Source of the DNA: JAJYUU01 sp963822955
GTDB taxonomy: Bacteria; Actinomycetota; Actinomycetes; Streptosporangiales; Streptosporangiaceae
Length of the DNA: 64,000 nucleotides
Reading direction: 5' to 3'
Assembly (NCBI GenBank): GCA_963822955.1
Contig: CAWGJS010000002.1
Span: 682,001 to 746,000 of the forward strand
In this document: positions 43,575-52,021 of the stretch, piece by piece
How the letters are laid out: every line of letters begins with the position of its first letter
Position numbering within the stretch: the first letter of the stretch is position 1
Translations under genes and position numbers: made by a program
The notes under the pieces: model-generated
Seen by the model: only the letters and a program-made list of their open reading frames with translations
Database searches by the model: none
Told to the model about the DNA's origin: nothing

Positions 43575-43606
43575 GTAAACATCCGATCTATTGATCGGAT
43601 GTTTAC
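43575..43606 (-). promoter_or_regulatory. Operator of the deoxysugar operon
   Basis: A perfect 32-base palindrome: arms gtaaacatccgatc (43575-43588) and gatcggatgtttac (43593-43606) with spacer tatt. On the minus strand TTGCGT, 17 bases, TAAACA gives a promoter whose -10 sits in this palindrome's edge. A looser pair, acatccg (43736-43742) and cggatgt (43760-43766), lies farther up. Likely bound by the GntR protein of the operon. Confidence 0.78.
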
Positions 43607-43798
43607 ACGAGCTCAGGAATGGACGCAAGATGGCCAGACGCGGAATCTCCGGCGGCCATTGTCGCTGATCTAGTCGATCAATCTTGACCAGCGTGGGCAG
43701 GAACGCCTGCACAAGGGCCACCTAGTCGCCCGCCAACATCCGATGACACCGTCAAAACACGGATGTCACAATATGGATACACCCGATGTATTGACGAC
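43607..43798. other. Divergent intergenic region
   Basis: Between the operator of the deoxysugar operon and the promoter of the SRPBCC gene. It carries the secondary acatccg/cggatgt half-sites and a TTGATCGACTAGATCA imperfect palindrome near 43660-43676. No gene. Confidence 0.45.
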
Positions 43799-43848
43799 TT
43801 GACGCAACCGACCGGTTGCCATAGAGTAGCAACCAGTCAGTTGCTACT
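43799..43848 (+). promoter_or_regulatory. Promoter with two ArsR-type operators
   Basis: TTGACG (43799-43804), 17-base spacer, TAGAGT (43822-43827). Operator 1, gcaaccgaccggttgc (43804-43819), fills the spacer; operator 2, gcaaccagtcagttgc (43829-43844), covers the start region and extends to 9-base arms 43825-43848. The two copies share GCAACC...GTTGC and are 25 bases apart. Fits autorepression by the ArsR protein two genes on. Confidence 0.8.
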
Positions 43849-43861
43849 TATGGAGGTCACC

Positions 43862-44293
43862 ATGGGATTCCCCGATCGCATCGAGCGGGTCATCGAGATC
43901 GCTCACCCGCCGGCCAGGGTGTGGGCCGCGCTCACCACCGCCGAGGGGCTGAGCAGCTGGTTCGGCAACGATGCCTCGATCGACTTGCGCCCGGGCGGAT
44001 CGGCCCAGATGACCTTCACCAGCGGCCACACCGCCGACATGCGGGTTGAACGAGTCGAGGAGCCGGAGGTGTTCGGCTTCACCTGGCACATCTACGGCCT
44101 CCCGGACGACGACCCGCGCCGTACCTATGTCGAGTTCACGCTCGAGCCGGTCGGTGCCGGCACACGACTGACCGTGATCGAGAGTGGCTTCGCTCAGCTA
44201 CCGGACGATGCCTTCCGCGTGGCGTACGACGGTAACACCAGTGGCTGGGCGAGCGAGCTGGGCGAATTGGTCGACTACCTCGATGCCGCCTGA
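43862..44293 (+). CDS. SRPBCC-domain protein (AHSA1 type)
   Basis: 143 residues. DRIERVIEIAHPPARVWAALTTAEGLSSWFGNDASIDLRPGGSAQMTF, RVERVEEPEVFGFTWHIYG and YVEFTLEPVGAGTRLTVIESGF are the START-like AHSA1 fold that binds small hydrophobic ligands. ATG 43862 follows GGAGGT. Paired with an ArsR gene by an 11-base overlap, a frequent pairing in bacteria. Confidence 0.92.
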   Translation: MGFPDRIERVIEIAHPPARVWAALTTAEGLSSWFGNDASIDLRPGGSAQMTFTSGHTADMRVERVEEPEVFGFTWHIYGLPDDDPRRTYVEFTLEPVGAGTRLTVIESGFAQLPDDAFRVAYDGNTSGWASELGELVDYLDAA

Positions 44294-44612
44294 TATCGAG
44301 GCGATCGCGGAGCAGGTTTTCGTGGCACTGGCCGACCCGAGCCGGCGCGCCATCCTGGCGGCGCTGGCGTCGGGCGGTCCCGCTACGGCCACTGACCTGG
44401 CGGGGCGCCTGCCGATCACGCGACAGGCCATCGCGAAGCACCTGGCACTGCTCGCCGAGGCAGGGCTCGTGACCGCCGAACCAGGCGAGCGCCGGCGCGT
44501 GCGGTACCGGCTCCGCTCAGCACCGATGCAAGTCGCACAGCAGTTCCTGGCCGCGCTTGCCCGCGACTGGGATACCAGGCTCGACGCGCTGCAGGACCAC
44601 CTCGGCAGGTGA
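44283..44612 (+). CDS. ArsR-family regulator
   Basis: 109 residues: QVFVALADPSRRAILAALASGGPATATDLAGRLPITRQAIAKHLALLAEAGLVTAEPGERRRVRYRL, a metal-site-free ArsR winged helix, with the C-terminal part (VAQQFLAALARDWDTRLDALQDHL) common in SRPBCC-linked members. ATG 44283 lies within the SRPBCC end. Likely represses its own operon at the two operators upstream. Confidence 0.93.
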   Translation: MPPDIEAIAEQVFVALADPSRRAILAALASGGPATATDLAGRLPITRQAIAKHLALLAEAGLVTAEPGERRRVRYRLRSAPMQVAQQFLAALARDWDTRLDALQDHLGR

Positions 44613-44642
44613 GCAGGCGCCCCGTGGACGGAGGGCACGATC

Positions 44643-45305
44643 ATGAACATCACGCAGGGCTCGCAGCCCCGCCGGCCGGTAGCCGCCACGGCGGCCGCGC
44701 TGACAGCGACGCTCGCAGTGGCCGCCGCGTGCTGGGTCGTCTCGATCCGGCAGATGAACGGCATGGACATGGGCACGGTGACGCGGCTCGGCTCGTTCGC
44801 GTTCTTCATCGCGCTGTGGGTGCCGATGATGGCGGCGATGATGCTGCCAGGCGCCGCGCCCGCGGTCGTCAGGCGCGCTCGAGCCAGCGGCCGGGTGCGC
44901 GCCGCCCTGGTGTTCGTGGGCTCCTACCTCGCCATCTGGGCAGGCGTGGGCGTCGTGGTGTACGCGGCGTACCGGCCACACGGGTCCGCCGCGGCCGGGG
45001 CGCTGGTGATCGCGGCAGGCCTGTACGAGCTGACGCCGCTCAAGCGGCGCTTCCGCCGCGAGTGCTGGGAGAGCTCGGGATCAGCCTCGGGGATCGCGTT
45101 CGGGCTGTGCTGCGTGGGCTCCACCATCGGGCTGATGGTCATCATGGTCGCGCTGGGCGTGATGAGCGTGACCTGGATGGCGGTGATCGCCGCCGTCGCC
45201 GTCGCCCAGAAGCTCTGGCCGCCTCGGGCCGTCATCGATGTGCCGCTCGCGCTGGCGATCGTGAGCCTCGGCCTCGTCATCGTTATCGCCGCGCCAATGA
45301 TCTAG
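44643..45305 (+). CDS. DUF2182 integral membrane protein
   Basis: 220 residues, five to six membrane helices. The WVPMMAAMMLPGAAPAV stretch and CCVGSTIGLMVIMVALGVMSVTWM are the Met-rich DUF2182 signature (predicted metal-binding membrane protein). Met and Cys in membrane segments suggest copper or other soft-metal contact; function not established. Same operon as the ArsR gene. Confidence 0.87.
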   Translation: MNITQGSQPRRPVAATAAALTATLAVAAACWVVSIRQMNGMDMGTVTRLGSFAFFIALWVPMMAAMMLPGAAPAVVRRARASGRVRAALVFVGSYLAIWAGVGVVVYAAYRPHGSAAAGALVIAAGLYELTPLKRRFRRECWESSGSASGIAFGLCCVGSTIGLMVIMVALGVMSVTWMAVIAAVAVAQKLWPPRAVIDVPLALAIVSLGLVIVIAAPMI

Positions 45306-45322
45306 CGATTAGGAGAAAGACA

Positions 45323-46090
45323 ATGACCGATCACAAGACCGGAACGCGCGAAGAGTGGCTGGCCGCCCGGCTCGACCTGCTCAGCGCCGAGAAAGAGCTA
45401 ACCCGCCGGAGCGACGACGTAGCCCGGCAGCGGCAGGAGCTGCCGTGGGTCCGCGTCGACAAGGACTACCAGTTCGAGACTGAGGACGGTGCCGCGTCAC
45501 TCGCCGACCTCTTCCGGGGGCGCTCGCAGCTGCTCGTCTACCACTTCATGTTCGGGCCCGACTACACGGCCGGGCTGCCCGTCCTGCTCCGCGATCGCGG
45601 ACGGCTTCAACGGTTCCGCGGTCCACCTCGCCAGCCACGATGTCATGCTGTGCGCGGTGTCACGCGCGCCGCTGGCGAAGATCCAGGGCTACAAGCGGCG
45701 GATGGGCTGGAGCTTCCCGTTCGCGTCGTCGTACGGCAGCGACTTCAACTCCGACTTCGGGGTGGCGCACACCAAGCAGGAGTGGGAAGCGGGGGCCATC
45801 AGGTACAACTTCGGCACAGCAGGATCTCCGCCCGGCGGCTGGCCAGGAGAGCCTCACTCGACGCTTTCAGCCAGTCGATCGTCGGCACCGACTGGGAGAC
45901 CTACCGGCGTGAAGGGCCCGGGGTAAGCGCTTTCGCGCAGGAGGACGGCGTCGTCTACCACACGTACTCGGCGTACTCGCGCGGCCTGGACGGACTGTGG
46001 GGCATGTACCAGTGGCTCGACCGCGCGCCGCGCGGCCGCAACGAGAGCGGCATGTGGTGGCGCCGCCACGACGAGTACGACAGCCAGTGA
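45323..46090 (+). pseudogene. DUF899 thioredoxin-like protein, two frame breaks
   Basis: Frame 1 gives EEWLAARLDLLSAEKELTRRSDDVARQRQELPWVRVDKDYQFET ... QLLVYHFMFGPDYTAG; another frame continues with CPSCSAIADGFNGSAVHLASHDVMLCAVSRAPLAKIQGYKRRMGWSFPFASSYGSDFNSDFG; then frame 1 resumes with GPGVSAFAQEDGVVYHTYSAYSRGLDGLWGMYQWLDRAPRGRNE. Removing one G from GGG at about 45571 restores TAGCPSC, the CxxC site. The joined product is a normal ~255-residue DUF899 protein. Probably sequence error. Confidence 0.85.
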
Positions 46091-46109
46091 GGCAGCAGCG
46101 CCATTGCCA

Positions 46110-46128
46110 TGCCTTGTCAGACAAGGCA
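46110..46128. promoter_or_regulatory. PadR operator palindrome
   Basis: Perfect 9-base arms tgccttgtc / gacaaggca around one A, ending three bases before the first ATG of the PadR gene. Position and symmetry fit autoregulation. Confidence 0.65.
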
Positions 46129-46130
46129 AC

Positions 46131-46556
46131 ATGTCATGCATGGATAGAAACGCCGACACGACCACGGAGCTCCGCCGCGGCGTGCTCGGACCATGTGTCC
46201 TGGCGCTACTCGCCGAGCGGCCACGTTTCGGCCTGGAACTTGTCCGCGACCTGTCGCGGGCCGACGGACTGCTGACCAGCGAGGGCACGGTTTACCCGCT
46301 GCTCAATCGACTCCGCGACAGCGGTCTGGTCACCAGCCGATGGGTGCATGACGATCAAACTCGACCGCGACGCTACTACTCGGTCACTGATCAGGGTCGC
46401 CGTCACCTCGCCGCGTTCCAGGCCGAATGGTCGGCCTTTGCCTCCGCCGTCGACGCCGTACTCGGCGCGGGGATCGGCTCCGGCCGCAGCCGGCAGCGCG
46501 AGAGGCACGTCGCGCTGTCCCGCCGCACCACGCGACCCGCCACCGAAGCCACATGA
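46131..46556 (+). CDS. PadR-family regulator
   Basis: About 140 residues: RRGVLGPCVLALLAERPRFGLELVRDLSRADGLLTSEGTVYPLLNRLRDSGLVTSRWVHDDQTRPRRYYSVTDQGRRHLAAF is the PadR winged helix with EGTVYPLLNRL. Start ATG 46131 or 46140. ATGA overlap with the HAAS gene, the standard partner. Confidence 0.92.
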   Translation: MSCMDRNADTTTELRRGVLGPCVLALLAERPRFGLELVRDLSRADGLLTSEGTVYPLLNRLRDSGLVTSRWVHDDQTRPRRYYSVTDQGRRHLAAFQAEWSAFASAVDAVLGAGIGSGRSRQRERHVALSRRTTRPATEAT

Positions 46557-47455
46557 TCGACGCGCTGCAGCAGCCGCTCGCCGCTGCCTACCTGCGCGAG
46601 CTCGACGCCGCACTAGCCAGCCTGCCACCAGCGATGGCAGCAGAGCTGGCCGAGCAGATAAGAGCGCACTTGCTCGATGCGCTGCCACCGGACGCGGACG
46701 AGAGCGCCGTCACCGCCGCACTCGCCGCGCTCGGGCCTGCCAGGCTCGTTGCCGCTGCGGCGGCCCGCCCGGTGTCAGGTCCATTGCTTGACGCGACCGG
46801 CAGGCCGGCGCCGATCCGGCGCCGCTTGGTGAGCTGGATCCGGCGGCTGACGATAGGCCGCCGGCTCTCGGTCGCCGGGATCGCTATCGCTATCGGGCTG
46901 TCAGCCGGCGCCCTGATTTTCTGGCAAGCCCAGTCGGCATTGCAGTTCGACACCACCTATGCATGGTGGAGTCCGGTGGACAGTGCGCACGATGTGCTGA
47001 CCGAAGCGGCCGGAGCAAGCCAGGACACGGTGCCGATCCGGCCGGGCGAGATACAGGGCTTCGTGCTCACCATCTACAACCCGTCCGACGTCACGCAGGT
47101 CATCCTGGGCAGCGCGCACGAGGTGAGCCCGGGCACGGGAATTGCACCGCAGATTAGCGTATCGACCACCGGGACGATCCGGCAATCCGGCGAGCCGCAC
47201 TGGGTCACTTATCGGCTCGGTGGCCCGATCCCGCCGCATTCCTATCGATGGGTGCGCGTTCTCTGGAGATCCGAGCACTGCTACCTCAATGCAGTCGGCG
47301 GTGGCCAGGGAACAAGCGAGCTGGTGCTGCGCGTGCGGGTCGGCTGGATCACGCGTACCGAGGGCATTCAGCTGCCAACGCAATTCACCCTGGAAGCGAC
47401 CGCTGCGACAGTCAAGGCTGATCATTGCGGCCCGAACCCAGTGCCGAGGCCCTGA
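46553..47455 (+). CDS. HAAS-type membrane protein paired with PadR
   Basis: 300 residues. The N-terminal helix pair LAAAYLRELDAALASLPPAMAAELAEQIRAHLLDAL matches the HAAS signalling domain encoded beside PadR genes. One membrane helix (VAGIAIAIGLSAGALIFWQA, about 103-122) is followed by an outside domain of ~170 residues, with Ig-like strands (GEIQGFVLTIYNPSDVTQVI) and two Cys. Possibly a sensor or regulated envelope protein; function unknown. Confidence 0.75.
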   Translation: MIDALQQPLAAAYLRELDAALASLPPAMAAELAEQIRAHLLDALPPDADESAVTAALAALGPARLVAAAAARPVSGPLLDATGRPAPIRRRLVSWIRRLTIGRRLSVAGIAIAIGLSAGALIFWQAQSALQFDTTYAWWSPVDSAHDVLTEAAGASQDTVPIRPGEIQGFVLTIYNPSDVTQVILGSAHEVSPGTGIAPQISVSTTGTIRQSGEPHWVTYRLGGPIPPHSYRWVRVLWRSEHCYLNAVGGGQGTSELVLRVRVGWITRTEGIQLPTQFTLEATAATVKADHCGPNPVPRP

Positions 47456-47554
47456 TCCTCGTTATCAGACCGGCGGACGAAGATCGACAGAAGGCTCGCC
47501 GCAGGCACCGGATCTGACATTTGTCACCGGGAACTTGTTAGCCGCGGCACTACA

Positions 47555-47586
47555 GGCACGAGCCTGGCGTGAGCCAGGCTCGTGCC
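47555..47586 (+). promoter_or_regulatory. 32-base perfect palindrome over an ABC gene start
   Basis: Arms ggcacgagcctggc (47555-47568) and gccaggctcgtgcc (47573-47586), spacer gtga. The GTG start of the following ABC ATPase is in the loop. It could be an operator, a start-blocking RNA hairpin, or the terminator of the upstream gene. No T run follows. Confidence 0.7.
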
Positions 47587-48525
47587 GTGATTCCTGACGC
47601 TGCTCCCGAGGGCGGGATCGTCCTGACGCGCTTGTCCAAGTCCTACGGCGCCGTGCACGCGGTCCGCTCGCTCGACCTGACGATTGCACCAGGCGAGACG
47701 GTCGCGCTGCTCGGCCCGAACGGCGCCGGCAAGACCACCACCATCGACATGATGCTCGGCCTGACCCGACCGGATCACGGGACGATCTCCGTCTTCGGCG
47801 TCCCTCCGGCCAGGGCCGTGCAGGCTGGCTGGGTCGGCGGCATGCTGCAGACCGGCGCGCCGCTCGACCATCTCCGGGTGCGCGAGCTCATCGCGCTGAC
47901 AGCGTCGTACTACCCAGCCCCCCGCGACGTCGCCGACGTACTGCGGCTGACCGGCGCCGACGCGTTTGCCGGGCAGTGGACAACCAAGCTGTCCGGGGGT
48001 CAGGCCCAGCGCGTCCGGTTCGCTGCCGCGCTGGCCGGCGATCCGGACCTCCTCCTGCTCGACGAACCGACTGCGGGAATCGACGTCCAGGGCCGCCATG
48101 ACTTCTGGCAGTCGATGCGGGACATCGCCGGGCAGGGCAAGACCGTCGTCTTCGCGACCCACTACCTCGAGGAGGCCGACGCCTATGCCGACCGGATCGT
48201 GCTCATCGCCAACGGACGGCTCGTCGCCGACGGCGCCGCCACGGAGATCAAGGCGCAGGCCGCATCGCGGACCATCCGGGGAACGCTCCCGGACGCCGAC
48301 ACGGCGGCGCTGCGCGCGCTTCCCGGAGTGCTCGCAGCTGACCGGCACGGGGACGCGGTCATCCTGTCCTGCTCCGATGCCGACACCGCGCTTCGTGCCC
48401 TGCTTGCCGCCTACCCGGCCATCCGTGACGTCGAGGTACGCGGCGGCAGCCTCGAGGAAGCGTTCATGGAACTGACCGCAGACCACGCCGAAACCGGCGT
48501 AGAAGTCATGGAGGCAGCAAGATGA
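47569..48525 (+). CDS. ABC-2 type exporter ATPase (drug/daunorubicin-like)
   Basis: 318 residues. Walker A GPNGAGKTTTIDMMLGL, signature LSGGQAQRVRFAAAL, Walker B LLLLDEPTAGIDVQGR and H-loop FATHYLEEADAY. The last ~100 residues are the DUF4162-like tail of DrrA-type ATPases. Start GTG 47569 lies in the palindrome loop; GTG 47587 is possible. Coupled by ATGA to the permease. Confidence 0.92.
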   Translation: MSQARAVIPDAAPEGGIVLTRLSKSYGAVHAVRSLDLTIAPGETVALLGPNGAGKTTTIDMMLGLTRPDHGTISVFGVPPARAVQAGWVGGMLQTGAPLDHLRVRELIALTASYYPAPRDVADVLRLTGADAFAGQWTTKLSGGQAQRVRFAAALAGDPDLLLLDEPTAGIDVQGRHDFWQSMRDIAGQGKTVVFATHYLEEADAYADRIVLIANGRLVADGAATEIKAQAASRTIRGTLPDADTAALRALPGVLAADRHGDAVILSCSDADTALRALLAAYPAIRDVEVRGGSLEEAFMELTADHAETGVEVMEAAR

Positions 48526-49256
48526 GCAGCGTTACGCAATTTCGCTACGAGGTCCTCCGCACGCTACGCAACCGCGTCTTCTACGGCGTAACGATCGCGC
48601 TTCCGCTAGTGCTGTTCCTGGGGGTCGCGTTCGGGCAGCGGCACGCCACGTTCAACGGAACAAGCTTCCCGCTGTACTTCATGACCGCAATGGCGGTGTA
48701 CGGGTCGATGTTCGCCGTCGTCGGCCCCGGAGCGCGGATCGCCCGCGACATGGCCGGCGGCTGGACCCGGCAGCTGCGGATCACGCCGCTGCGGACTCGC
48801 ACCGACCTGACTGCCAAGGTGGCGAGCGCCTACCTGCTGGCGCTGCCGACGCTGGCGCTGCTCTACCTGGCGGGCGCGGCGCTGGGCGTGCGCCTCGCCG
48901 CCAGCCAGTGGCTTGAGCTGACCGGCCTGATCCTGGTGGGCCTAGTCCCCTTCGTCGTTATCGGGTTCGTACTCGGGTACCTCATGCCAGTCGACGCACT
49001 GACCCCGGCACTCGGCGGGATCGTGGTCCTGTTCTCGCTCTTCGGCGGCGTGTACGGCTTCGAACTGGCGAAATCCGGCCCGCTGTTCAACGTGATGAAG
49101 GCACTGCCGTCGTACTGGCTCGTGCAGGCCGGGAAGACGGTCGTCCTGCACACAGGCGGCTGGCCAGCAGAGGCGTGGATCGTGATCGCAGCCTGGACCG
49201 CAATCCTCGTGCCGCTTGCCGGGCTCGCCTACCGCCGGAATGCGGCCAGAGCCTGA
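48522..49256 (+). CDS. ABC-2 type exporter permease
   Basis: 244 residues, six membrane helices, ABC2_membrane fold: FGQRHATFNGTSFPLYFMTAMAVYGSMFAVVGPGARIARDMAGGWTRQLRITPLRTRTDLTAKV with the conserved R-x2-G-x2-R-x-LRxTPL motif. Partner of the preceding ATPase; likely drug or lipid export. Confidence 0.92.
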   Translation: MSSVTQFRYEVLRTLRNRVFYGVTIALPLVLFLGVAFGQRHATFNGTSFPLYFMTAMAVYGSMFAVVGPGARIARDMAGGWTRQLRITPLRTRTDLTAKVASAYLLALPTLALLYLAGAALGVRLAASQWLELTGLILVGLVPFVVIGFVLGYLMPVDALTPALGGIVVLFSLFGGVYGFELAKSGPLFNVMKALPSYWLVQAGKTVVLHTGGWPAEAWIVIAAWTAILVPLAGLAYRRNAARA

Positions 49257-49286
49257 CCCGCGCCGGCCGCGTTACGCTGCAGAGAT

Positions 49287-50462
49287 ATGGACACTGAGAT
49301 GGCCGGCGATGTTCCGCCCACGACGGCGGGCGAGGCCGAGTGGGTAGCGAGCCAGCGCAAATGGGGAGGCGGCTGGCGCCGGGGCGCTCTGGCTGCCCTG
49401 CCGCTGGCCTACCTCGTCTATGTGGTCATCTCGGTGACCGAGAACTCGCGCGGCGCGGGCCGGGTGGCTGGCTATGCCATCCTCGGGGCGTTCGCAGCGT
49501 GCTGGCTTGTGGCCCCGCTGCTGCTCACCCGGGAGACATCCGCGCGGACGTTCTGGGCTTACTTCGGCCTGCTGCTCGGGCTGTCCGTGGCCGGGCTGCC
49601 GTTTGCGCACGCAGCCGGGTTCGTCGCCTTCCTCTTCCTGACCATGCTCAGCGTCGGGCGGCTCGGGCAGTGGTCGATACCGCTCGTCGCCGCCTTCTCG
49701 CTCGCAGCGCTCATAGTTCCGGTCCTGATCCCGTCCTGGCACGTCAGCCTCGGCGCCTCGTTCGACGACGTGACACCGGTCGCGATCCCGGTAGTGGCAA
49801 TCGTCATGGTCGCCGTCCTCCAGGTACTGCGCGGGAACCTGGCGCTCGCCGAGGCGCGCGCGGAGCTTGCCCGGCTAGCAGCCGAGAACGAGCGCATCAG
49901 GATCGCCCGCGACCTGCATGACGTGCTCGGGCACTCGCTGACCACGATCACTGTCAAGGCCGGCCTTGCCAGGCGACTGGGCGCGGCTGACCCTGCGCGG
50001 GCGCTGAGCCAGATCGCCGAGGTCGAGGAACTGTGCAGGCAGGCGCTGGCCGACGTGCGCAGCGCGGTGTCCGGCTACCGCGATGTCACCCTGGCCGGCG
50101 AGCTAGCCCGCGGCCGGGAACTACTGCGGGCATCGGGAATCGCAGCCGAACTGCCCACGGCTACCGACGTCGTCGATCCCGCGCACCAGGAACTGTTCGG
50201 CTGGACGGTGCGGGAAGGCCTGACGAACGTGGTGCGGCACGCCAGGGCCCGTTCCTGCGCCATCCGGCTTTCCCGGTCGGTTATCGAGATCGTGGACGAT
50301 GGCGTCGGCGAGCCCGCGCCTGCCGCAGACGCGCCCGTCGGCAATGGTCTCAGCGGCCTGCGCGAGCGGGTGGCGGCCGCTGGCGGCCAGGTGGACGCCG
50401 GCCCGCTGCAGGCGGGCGGCTGGCAGCTGCGGGTCACGGTCGCACCGGACGGCGGCCGGTGA
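49287..50462 (+). CDS. Sensor histidine kinase, NarL/DesK type
   Basis: 391 residues. About five membrane helices (residues ~35-170), a coiled-coil region, then HisKA_3 ENERIRIARDLHDVLGHSLTTITVKAGLARRL with the phospho-His of DLHDVLGH, and the ATPase domain REGLTNVVRHARARSC and IVDDGVGEP. No extra sensor domain, so it probably senses the membrane state or a membrane-borne drug. Coupled to the regulator and next to an exporter it likely controls. Confidence 0.93.
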   Translation: MDTEMAGDVPPTTAGEAEWVASQRKWGGGWRRGALAALPLAYLVYVVISVTENSRGAGRVAGYAILGAFAACWLVAPLLLTRETSARTFWAYFGLLLGLSVAGLPFAHAAGFVAFLFLTMLSVGRLGQWSIPLVAAFSLAALIVPVLIPSWHVSLGASFDDVTPVAIPVVAIVMVAVLQVLRGNLALAEARAELARLAAENERIRIARDLHDVLGHSLTTITVKAGLARRLGAADPARALSQIAEVEELCRQALADVRSAVSGYRDVTLAGELARGRELLRASGIAAELPTATDVVDPAHQELFGWTVREGLTNVVRHARARSCAIRLSRSVIEIVDDGVGEPAPAADAPVGNGLSGLRERVAAAGGQVDAGPLQAGGWQLRVTVAPDGGR

Positions 50463-51073
50463 CGGCCCGTATCCGGCTCCTGCTGGCCGACGACCAGGAG
50501 CTGATCCGGAGCGCCCTCGGGATCATGCTCGAGCTGGAGGACGACTTCGAGGTTGTCGCGTCGGTCGGTCGCGGCGACGAGGTCGTCGAGGCAGCGAGGG
50601 CGCACCAGCCCGACGTCGCGCTGCTCGACATCGAGATGCCGGGGATCGACGGCCTGGCGGTGGCGGGCGTACTCGCCCAGGAAGTGCCGCAGTGCCGGTC
50701 GCTGATTCTTACGACCTTCGGGCGGCCAGGCTACCTGCGACGGGCGATGGAGTCCGGCGCGTGCGGCTTCGTGGTGAAGGATGCACCGCCAGAACGGCTT
50801 GCAGATGCGATCCGCCGCATCGCCGCAGGTCAGCGGGTCGTTGATCCAGCGCTGGCTGCTACGACGCTGGCGGCCGGAACGTCGCCGCTCACCGCCAGGG
50901 AACGGGACGTCCTGGTGGCTGCCAGACCCGGGGGGACCGTAGCTGACATCGCCGGCAAGCTGTTCCTGTCCGAGGGCACGGTCCGAAACTACCTGTCCGC
51001 CGCGATAGCCAAGACGGGCACGCGCAACCGCGCCGAGGCTGTGCGGGCCGCGGACGAGCGTGGCTGGCTCTGA
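50459..51073 (+). CDS. LuxR/NarL-family response regulator
   Basis: 204 residues. Receiver domain: LLLADDQELIRSAL, LLDIEMPGIDGLAVAG (phospho-Asp), LTTFGRPGYLRRAMESGACGFVVKD. C-terminal LuxR helix-turn-helix: LTARERDVLVAARPGGTVADIAGKLFLSEGTVRNYLSAAIAKTGTRNRAEAV. Start GTG 50459 overlaps the kinase stop. Confidence 0.94.
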   Translation: MTARIRLLLADDQELIRSALGIMLELEDDFEVVASVGRGDEVVEAARAHQPDVALLDIEMPGIDGLAVAGVLAQEVPQCRSLILTTFGRPGYLRRAMESGACGFVVKDAPPERLADAIRRIAAGQRVVDPALAATTLAAGTSPLTARERDVLVAARPGGTVADIAGKLFLSEGTVRNYLSAAIAKTGTRNRAEAVRAADERGWL

Positions 51074-51117
51074 CGCGCTGTCCTACCTTCGCGCCCAACC
51101 CAGTCGTCAGCCGACCT

Positions 51118-51444
51118 TCAGACGTTGAAGCCAAGTGCGCGCAGCTGCTCGCGCCCGTCTTCGGTGATCTTCTCCGGTCCCCACGGCGGCAGCCACACCC
51201 AGTTGATGCGGAAATCCGGCACAAGTCCGTCGAGCGCCACCCTGGTCTGGTCCTCGATCATGTCGGTCAGCGGGCAGGCCGCGCTGGTCAGCGTCATGTC
51301 GATGGTGGCGGTGCGGTCGCTTTCCACCGTCACGCCGTAGACGAGCCCCAGGTCGACCACGTTCACCCCGAGCTCGGGGTCCACAACATCCCGCAACGCC
51401 TCGAGCAGGTCCTCGGTCGCCAGATCCGTGCTGTTCTCGGTCAT
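51118..51444 (-). CDS. sufT: SufT-like metal-sulfur cluster assembly factor (DUF59/MIP18)
   Basis: 108 residues. LLEALRDVVDPELGVNVVDLGLVYGVTVE, TLTSAACPLTDMIEDQTRVAL with the conserved Cys, and WVWLPPWGPEKITEDGREQLRALGFNV define the MIP18 family. Last gene of the suf operon, joined to sufU by ATGA. Helps mature Fe-S proteins. Confidence 0.93.
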   Translation of the reverse strand: MTENSTDLATEDLLEALRDVVDPELGVNVVDLGLVYGVTVESDRTATIDMTLTSAACPLTDMIEDQTRVALDGLVPDFRINWVWLPPWGPEKITEDGREQLRALGFNV

Positions 51445-51938
51445 AGCTTCTTCCCATCTGGGTCCACTGCTGCGGACTCGGCCTCGCCGCGTTCGCCCAT
51501 CGCTCGCACGGTCGCGTCTTTCCAGGCCATCCAGCACAGCAGCGCGCACTTGATCCTGGTCGGATATTTCGATACGCCCTCGAAGGCTACGGCGTCACCC
51601 AGTACGTCGTCATCCGGCTCGGCTTCGCCGCGCGAGTGCATCAGCTTGAGGAATTCCCCGCTGACCTCCATCGCCTCGCCGACCGTCTTGCCGATGATCA
51701 TGTCCGCCATCACCGACGCGCTAGCCTGGCTGATCATGCAGCCGAGAGTCTCGTACGACACGTCCGCGAGGGTCGGCTCACCGCCCGCGTCCTTCAGCGT
51801 CACCCGCAGGGTCACCTCGTCGCCGCAGGTCGGATTGACGTGCTGCACCTGGGCGTCGAACGGCTCCCGCAGGCCGGCGTGCAGGGGCCTGCGGTAGTGC
51901 TCCAGGATGGTCTCCCGGTACATCGACTCAAGCTCCAT
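51441..51938 (-). CDS. sufU: SufU Fe-S assembly / sulfur-transfer protein
   Basis: 165 residues. The three Cys sites PTCGDEVTL, LGCMISQASASVM and ALLCWMAW are present, with the Asp of GDE as fourth zinc ligand and the insert typical of SufU. Takes sulfur from SufS. Confidence 0.95.
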   Translation of the reverse strand: MELESMYRETILEHYRRPLHAGLREPFDAQVQHVNPTCGDEVTLRVTLKDAGGEPTLADVSYETLGCMISQASASVMADMIIGKTVGEAMEVSGEFLKLMHSRGEAEPDDDVLGDAVAFEGVSKYPTRIKCALLCWMAWKDATVRAMGERGEAESAAVDPDGKKL

Positions 51939-52021
51939 AACGCCACCTTCAACAGCGAAGACCTGGTCGGGTGTTCCGGCACGAGGGCTTGTCGCCCCGG
52001 CCGCCTTGCCCGGCCGCCGAG

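Noticed and set aside
43560..43721. Longer start of the fuconate dehydratase
   Set aside because: It would translate the operator palindrome; GTG 43559 has a GGGAG site.
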